Below are positions 60,093-64,000 of a stretch of DNA of 64,000 bases, piece by piece. A model generated the notes under the pieces. That model was not told the DNA's origin. It searched no databases and saw only the letters and a list, made by a program, of their open reading frames with translations. The position numbers and the translations under genes are program-made. Source of the stretch: Thiomicrorhabdus sp965603495. Lineage in GTDB: Bacteria; Pseudomonadota; Gammaproteobacteria; Thiomicrospirales; Thiomicrospiraceae. The stretch spans positions 139,075-203,074 of the forward strand of contig CBFDDF010000004.1 in assembly GCA_965603495.1 (NCBI GenBank), given 5' to 3'. Positions within the stretch are counted from its first letter, which is position 1. Every line of letters begins with the position of its first letter.

Positions 60093-63000
60093 ATGGTTGT
60101 TAAAAAAACACATCACACATTACAGTTAATCTTTGCGCTCTTTGTTGCTTACTTATTAGTAACGAGATTGCTTATTAGTTGGGTGCAAATGGCGCCAGAG
60201 CAAGTTGTGTCTGTGGCTGAGTGGATGCTTGACAGTGAAATTTCTTTCAAGCGCATAGAGATAGAACAAAATTGGCTAGGTTTTCAGCTTCAAGTAGAAG
60301 AAATAAATATTCAAGATGCGGATTATGAGTTTCAGGCTCAGTTTCTGGATGTAGACGTAAATGTATTTTCACCACTAGTGCCATCGTTAGATTATGGTGC
60401 TTACCTACAAATAGAGGAAGGGGCTCTTCAGTTCAAAAACGTTCAAGCAACTGAACTTAAAGAGCAGCCAGACGTCTTACAGCTTAACTTTAAAGAGTTG
60501 ACTAAGCTTGATGTCGACATTAGCCGATTATGGCAACGCGTCAAGGTAAAAGATTTTATCTTAAGTGAAATCGTAAGGCCTGGACTCTCTGTTCAGATTC
60601 ATGATTTCCAGTCTTTAAAAGGCGCCCAACTGAGCATGGCTTCTGAATTTGGGCTAGCTTATAAAGGTAGCTTAAACTATGAAAAGTTTAGTTTTAAAGC
60701 AACTTTAAATCCTAATGTATGGGGAGGTATTGAACATGGTGACTTTAGCCTATCCTCTTTTCAGCCGTTACGTGCCGAACGCATGGCCTTGCTACTGCCT
60801 GAAATTTGGCACACAATTTTGCCGAAGGGCGAATTGATTTTAGACCTAAAAGTTCAAATCGCCCAGTCAAAGCTAGCCAAACTGATTCTAAACTTAAATG
60901 GGCAGTCATTGCAGTGGCAGCAAGCACATTCGACGTTGCCTAAAAGTATGGGGCTGGAGTTGGTTTGGGCATCAGAACATCAGAATATTAGAACTCAATT
61001 CAGTGATTGGCACTTTAAACTCTCTAAGCTGCAACTTGATAATCGATATATCGAAACAGTTTCCCCAATAGAGTTGTATTTCGAAGCTAACCAAATGTTG
61101 AACTTCTCCTCTAGTTATTTTGATATCGAACCTTTTAAAGTCATTCTCAAATCTCTGGTGCTGAATAAGCATGTCGCAGCACTATTTGACAATGCTGCCC
61201 AATTGACGATTTCAGATGTGAAAGGACAGCTTAATTGGCAAACTTTAGAGGTGCCTTTATTACAAGTTAAGCTTGATAAGTTATCGATTCCAGTTACGGA
61301 CTACCCTGGGTTAGCTATTCAAAATCTTACTATTCTTAAACAGACCGAGTTCGTTTCACTGCAAACCAATAAACCGGTTTGGATAATGCAACCAGATATT
61401 CATGAAAACCCGATGCGATTCGACCTGCCAAGCAAGGTGATGATTGGCTATGATTCTGGATCGGAGCACTGGGTGCTGTCTAACTTGCAGGCTAAAGTAG
61501 ATGATATCCCAATTAAATTTTCAGTCAGTGGGGATGCTAAAGGGGATGTTGATGCCACATTAAATATTAACGTGAAGAGTATGGTGCTTTTAAAATCTTA
61601 TTTGCCATATAGCTTTATGGCTAAGGATTTACAGAGTTGGCTTCAAGCCTCATTAGTGGGGGGTGAGAAGATTGCTGTGGATGTAATGCTTAAAGGCAAT
61701 TTAGCGGATTTTCCATTTGAAAATGGGGAAGGTGTTTTTAAGGCCGTTGCCAGTGTAGAAAACGCCAGGTTGAAATTTAATAAAGATTGGCCGATGTTGC
61801 AAGATTTCGCAGCGCGTATTGAATTCACACCATTTCAATTGAAGATTACGGCAGATGATATTGATGTTGGTGCAGGTGTTAGAGTTAGAGATGTTCAAGT
61901 AATTATTCCAGACTTGGATAAGCATGATATTGCACTCAATATTCAGGGGAAAGCCGATGCCAAATTGAATCATGCTATCCATTACCTCATGTTGTCGCCA
62001 CTTGCCTCCAAGCTAGGGTTAAAGTCTTTTTTACAAGATAACGCACGACTCAGTGGCGATGTCAGTATTATGCTTGAAAATATTTGGGTGCCTATTTCTG
62101 GTTATGAAGCGGAGCCAGAAAGAGTTAAAGGAACGCTTGAATTTAAAAGGGCGGCATTGACTTTACAGGATCAGTTAACACTTAAAAATATTCAAGGTAC
62201 TTTGGCTTTCACTGAAAAACAGGTGGCCTCCAAGAAAATAGAGGCGGGATTGCTGGGTGGTAATGGTGTTTTCAAGGTTGGAACAAACTCTAAGACTAAA
62301 GTTGTTGAAATCAACGGAAGAGGCGTGAGTCAGGAGGAGAATTCACATTATTTCGAAAAACCATTGCCGTGGAATGCTGCAATTCAAGTGCCATTTCAAA
62401 ATAGCCCAGTAAAAGGGGTTAGCGCAAAATTTATTGCAGATGTCTCTGTAGCCAAGAGTTTGCTGCCTGCGCCTTTTGATAAGCAGGCGCTGTCAGGAAA
62501 AAAAATAACCGTACAAGCGTCGATTTTAGAGAATTCATTATCTATCAAAGGAGAGTTGCCAGGCCTGATTGATTTGAATGGGCGTTGGATAAAAGATCAG
62601 AATAAATTCAAATTTGAGAAGTTGCAGGTGGTTTTGGGAGAGAAGGGGAGGCAGAGTCTTCCTCTTGTATCCAAGGTATCATCCGTTACTGGAAAGCTTG
62701 ACTCGGTAGATCTTGATGGTTGGATTGCACTCTATAAAGAGGCGCCCATAGAAAAATCATTCAAAGAAGAAAAAACGCATGTAAACTGGCAGGCATCTAA
62801 TTTGGAAGTTGCAAGCGTATTGCTATGGGCTAAGGATTATCATGATCTACATATAGGGTGGAAAACTGTCAGTGAAGATTCTGTAGCGCTGAATATCAAA
62901 AGCCCAAGTGTGGATGCTAAGTTGAAAACAGATCAAAATGGTGTTTGGAAGTTGGACGTCAAGCACTTAAAAATTTACACGATGGATTCCGATAAAACAA

Positions 63001-63926
63001 GCCTTATTGATGTGCCAAGTGACTCTAAGATTTGTGAAGATAAAAAACAAGCTCAAGGATTGTTTCCAGAGGTTCTATTCACAGGCAAAAATATCTATAT
63101 TGATGATCGAAAAATAGACTCATTGAGTTTTGATATTAAGGACTCTAATAATCAATTGGTTTTATCTGGTCTTAGAGGGTCGTTTGGTAATAAGTCGGGT
63201 AGTCTAATGGGTAATTATTTGTTTGACAAGTCGGCTTTGATCAGTAAGTTTGAATTGCAAATACATTCTAAGAACGTTGCCGCCGTAACGGATTTTTTGA
63301 AACTTAAAAAGGGTTTCTCAGGCAAACAGGCAAGGGTGGGTGTTGAGTTAGATTGGGCTGGAGGTATTACTTGCTTTTCAAAAAAACAGGCTAAAGGTTC
63401 TGTGGATTTTGAACTGAAGGAAGGCTCTATTGAAGATATTGAACCGGGTTTTGCAAGGTTGATTGGCTTGCTAAGTGTAGAGTCATTAGCACGTCGTCTC
63501 AAACTAGATATGAAAGATGTAACCAATAAAGGCATGGTTTATGACTCCATTAACGGTAAAGCAATTCTATCAAAAGGCAGTTTGCAATTGGAGTCATTCA
63601 GGTTAAAAGCACCTGCTGCAACAGCGAAGTTGTTCGGTAAAGTAGACTTACTACAAGAGCAGTTTAATTTAAGGGCGAGTGTTACCCCAGAAATAGGGTC
63701 TTCTATTCCTACTGTTGCGGCCATTGTAGGAGGAGCAAATCCATTGGCTGCATTGGCTGTTTATAGCTTAATGAAAATTATTCCAGGGATTAACGAGAAT
63801 TTAATTACTTATAAGTATGAAATCACGGGGCCGTGGTTAAATCCAAAGGTTACTGAGGTCAAGGCTAAGTCGGAGGTAGATGTACCTGGTGTGCTGCGGC
63901 AAGACAGTGTTCTCGATATTCAATAA
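60093..63926 (+). CDS. yhdP: YhdP-family AsmA-like envelope protein
   Basis: This 1277-residue protein is anchored by one N-terminal membrane helix (about 11-30), followed by a very long periplasmic beta-rich part with a DUF3971-like region and a C-terminal AsmA-like region (GSSIPTVAAIVGGANPLAALAVYSLMKIIPGI). In E. coli, YhdP acts with TamB and YdbH to carry phospholipid to the outer membrane. It follows rng by 22 bases with a weak ribosome-binding site. It is the last complete gene of the window. Confidence 0.9.
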   Translation: MVVKKTHHTLQLIFALFVAYLLVTRLLISWVQMAPEQVVSVAEWMLDSEISFKRIEIEQNWLGFQLQVEEINIQDADYEFQAQFLDVDVNVFSPLVPSLDYGAYLQIEEGALQFKNVQATELKEQPDVLQLNFKELTKLDVDISRLWQRVKVKDFILSEIVRPGLSVQIHDFQSLKGAQLSMASEFGLAYKGSLNYEKFSFKATLNPNVWGGIEHGDFSLSSFQPLRAERMALLLPEIWHTILPKGELILDLKVQIAQSKLAKLILNLNGQSLQWQQAHSTLPKSMGLELVWASEHQNIRTQFSDWHFKLSKLQLDNRYIETVSPIELYFEANQMLNFSSSYFDIEPFKVILKSLVLNKHVAALFDNAAQLTISDVKGQLNWQTLEVPLLQVKLDKLSIPVTDYPGLAIQNLTILKQTEFVSLQTNKPVWIMQPDIHENPMRFDLPSKVMIGYDSGSEHWVLSNLQAKVDDIPIKFSVSGDAKGDVDATLNINVKSMVLLKSYLPYSFMAKDLQSWLQASLVGGEKIAVDVMLKGNLADFPFENGEGVFKAVASVENARLKFNKDWPMLQDFAARIEFTPFQLKITADDIDVGAGVRVRDVQVIIPDLDKHDIALNIQGKADAKLNHAIHYLMLSPLASKLGLKSFLQDNARLSGDVSIMLENIWVPISGYEAEPERVKGTLEFKRAALTLQDQLTLKNIQGTLAFTEKQVASKKIEAGLLGGNGVFKVGTNSKTKVVEINGRGVSQEENSHYFEKPLPWNAAIQVPFQNSPVKGVSAKFIADVSVAKSLLPAPFDKQALSGKKITVQASILENSLSIKGELPGLIDLNGRWIKDQNKFKFEKLQVVLGEKGRQSLPLVSKVSSVTGKLDSVDLDGWIALYKEAPIEKSFKEEKTHVNWQASNLEVASVLLWAKDYHDLHIGWKTVSEDSVALNIKSPSVDAKLKTDQNGVWKLDVKHLKIYTMDSDKTSLIDVPSDSKICEDKKQAQGLFPEVLFTGKNIYIDDRKIDSLSFDIKDSNNQLVLSGLRGSFGNKSGSLMGNYLFDKSALISKFELQIHSKNVAAVTDFLKLKKGFSGKQARVGVELDWAGGITCFSKKQAKGSVDFELKEGSIEDIEPGFARLIGLLSVESLARRLKLDMKDVTNKGMVYDSINGKAILSKGSLQLESFRLKAPAATAKLFGKVDLLQEQFNLRASVTPEIGSSIPTVAAIVGGANPLAALAVYSLMKIIPGINENLITYKYEITGPWLNPKVTEVKAKSEVDVPGVLRQDSVLDIQ

Positions 63927-63945
63927 ATTCATGGCTGGCAAAGTC

Positions 63946-63957
63946 ACCAGGCCTGGT
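63946..63957. repeat. Dispersed palindrome copy (exact)
   Basis: Exact ACCAGGCCTGGT in the yhdP 3' region, 20 bp before the terminator. Confidence 0.85.
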
Positions 63958-63977
63958 CAGTTTATAAAGTAACCTAA

Positions 63978-64000
63978 AACACCGCATTTATTGCGGTGTT
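63978..64000 (+). terminator. Terminator after yhdP (cut by window end)
   Basis: AACACCGCA and TGCGGTGTT form a 9-bp stem around TTTAT; a T-run would follow outside the window. Confidence 0.75.

Noticed and set aside
62558..62569. Palindrome-like GCCAGGCCTGAT in yhdP
   Set aside because: Two mismatches to the 12-mer and not in the Gln-Ala-Trp frame; possible decayed copy but not counted.
1..64000. CRISPR array or phage module
   Set aside because: No regularly spaced repeats, cas genes, integrase or structural phage genes were seen; the dispersed palindrome is irregularly spaced.

Overview
The window looks like a chromosomal stretch from a moderately AT-rich gammaproteobacterium. The dnaX-ybaB-recR, maf-rng-yhdP and eptA-dgkA-hldD-waaC groupings and the lipid A genes all fit that class. 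Gene content and style suggest a Thiomicrospira/Hydrogenovibrio/Thiomicrorhabdus-like sulfur oxidiser, but that placement is inference. No transposase, integrase, phage gene or CRISPR array was seen.

Layout. 1-7.2 kb: an SDR epimerase, two nearly identical tandem FadL-type outer-membrane proteins, a DUF302 lipoprotein, pdxB and a small alpha/beta hydrolase. 7.2-13.5 kb: an RND efflux operon (TolC-like protein, adaptor, permease) behind a leader that holds a promoter, an inverted repeat and a terminator. 13.6-15 kb: two tandem secreted GlcG/HbpS-like proteins. 15.3-25 kb: a Tad (Flp) pilus operon, flp-tadE-cpaB-cpaC-tadZ-tadA-tadB-tadC-tadD-tadG-like, with no prepilin peptidase gene. 25-29 kb: tRNA-Ser(GGA), the SRP RNA, dnaX-ybaB-recR. 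29-33 kb: argF and argD on the minus strand, ilvE and a CHCC zinc-finger gene on the plus strand. 33-43.6 kb: lpxL, msbA and a tyrosine phosphatase (minus), then eptA, dgkA, hldD, waaC and three glycosyltransferases (plus). 43.7-54.4 kb: a surface-polysaccharide region with ugd, a UDP-glucuronate epimerase, a GT-C membrane protein, an O-antigen polymerase/ligase and a pseudaminic acid operon (pseC-F-G-H-I plus a transferase). Only a short 5' stub of pseB remains. 54.5-64 kb: an apparently 5'-truncated FAD/Fe-S oxidoreductase, a HIT protein (minus), then maf-rng-yhdP.

How the genes work together. LpxL and MsbA make and flip lipid A. EptA decorates it and releases diacylglycerol, which DgkA recycles. 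HldD and WaaC begin the heptose core. Pse enzymes make CMP-pseudaminic acid. Three related glycosyltransferases carry (D/E)(D/E)G and HP motifs like those of bacterial sialyltransferases, and one is translationally coupled to pseI, so they are good candidates to transfer this sugar.

Most striking non-gene signal. A 12-bp perfect palindrome, ACCAGGCCTGGT, occurs nine times exactly and at least six more times with one mismatch. Intergenic copies mostly sit beside terminators. Nearly all coding copies are read in one frame as Gln-Ala-Trp. It behaves like a dispersed, possibly functional genome-wide motif (uptake-like, protein-binding or methylation-related). Other notable signals are two promoter-plus-structured-leader architectures (upstream of the RND operon and of argD), a probable gamma-producing slip site in dnaX, and a 959-bp identical tract shared by the two FadL genes.
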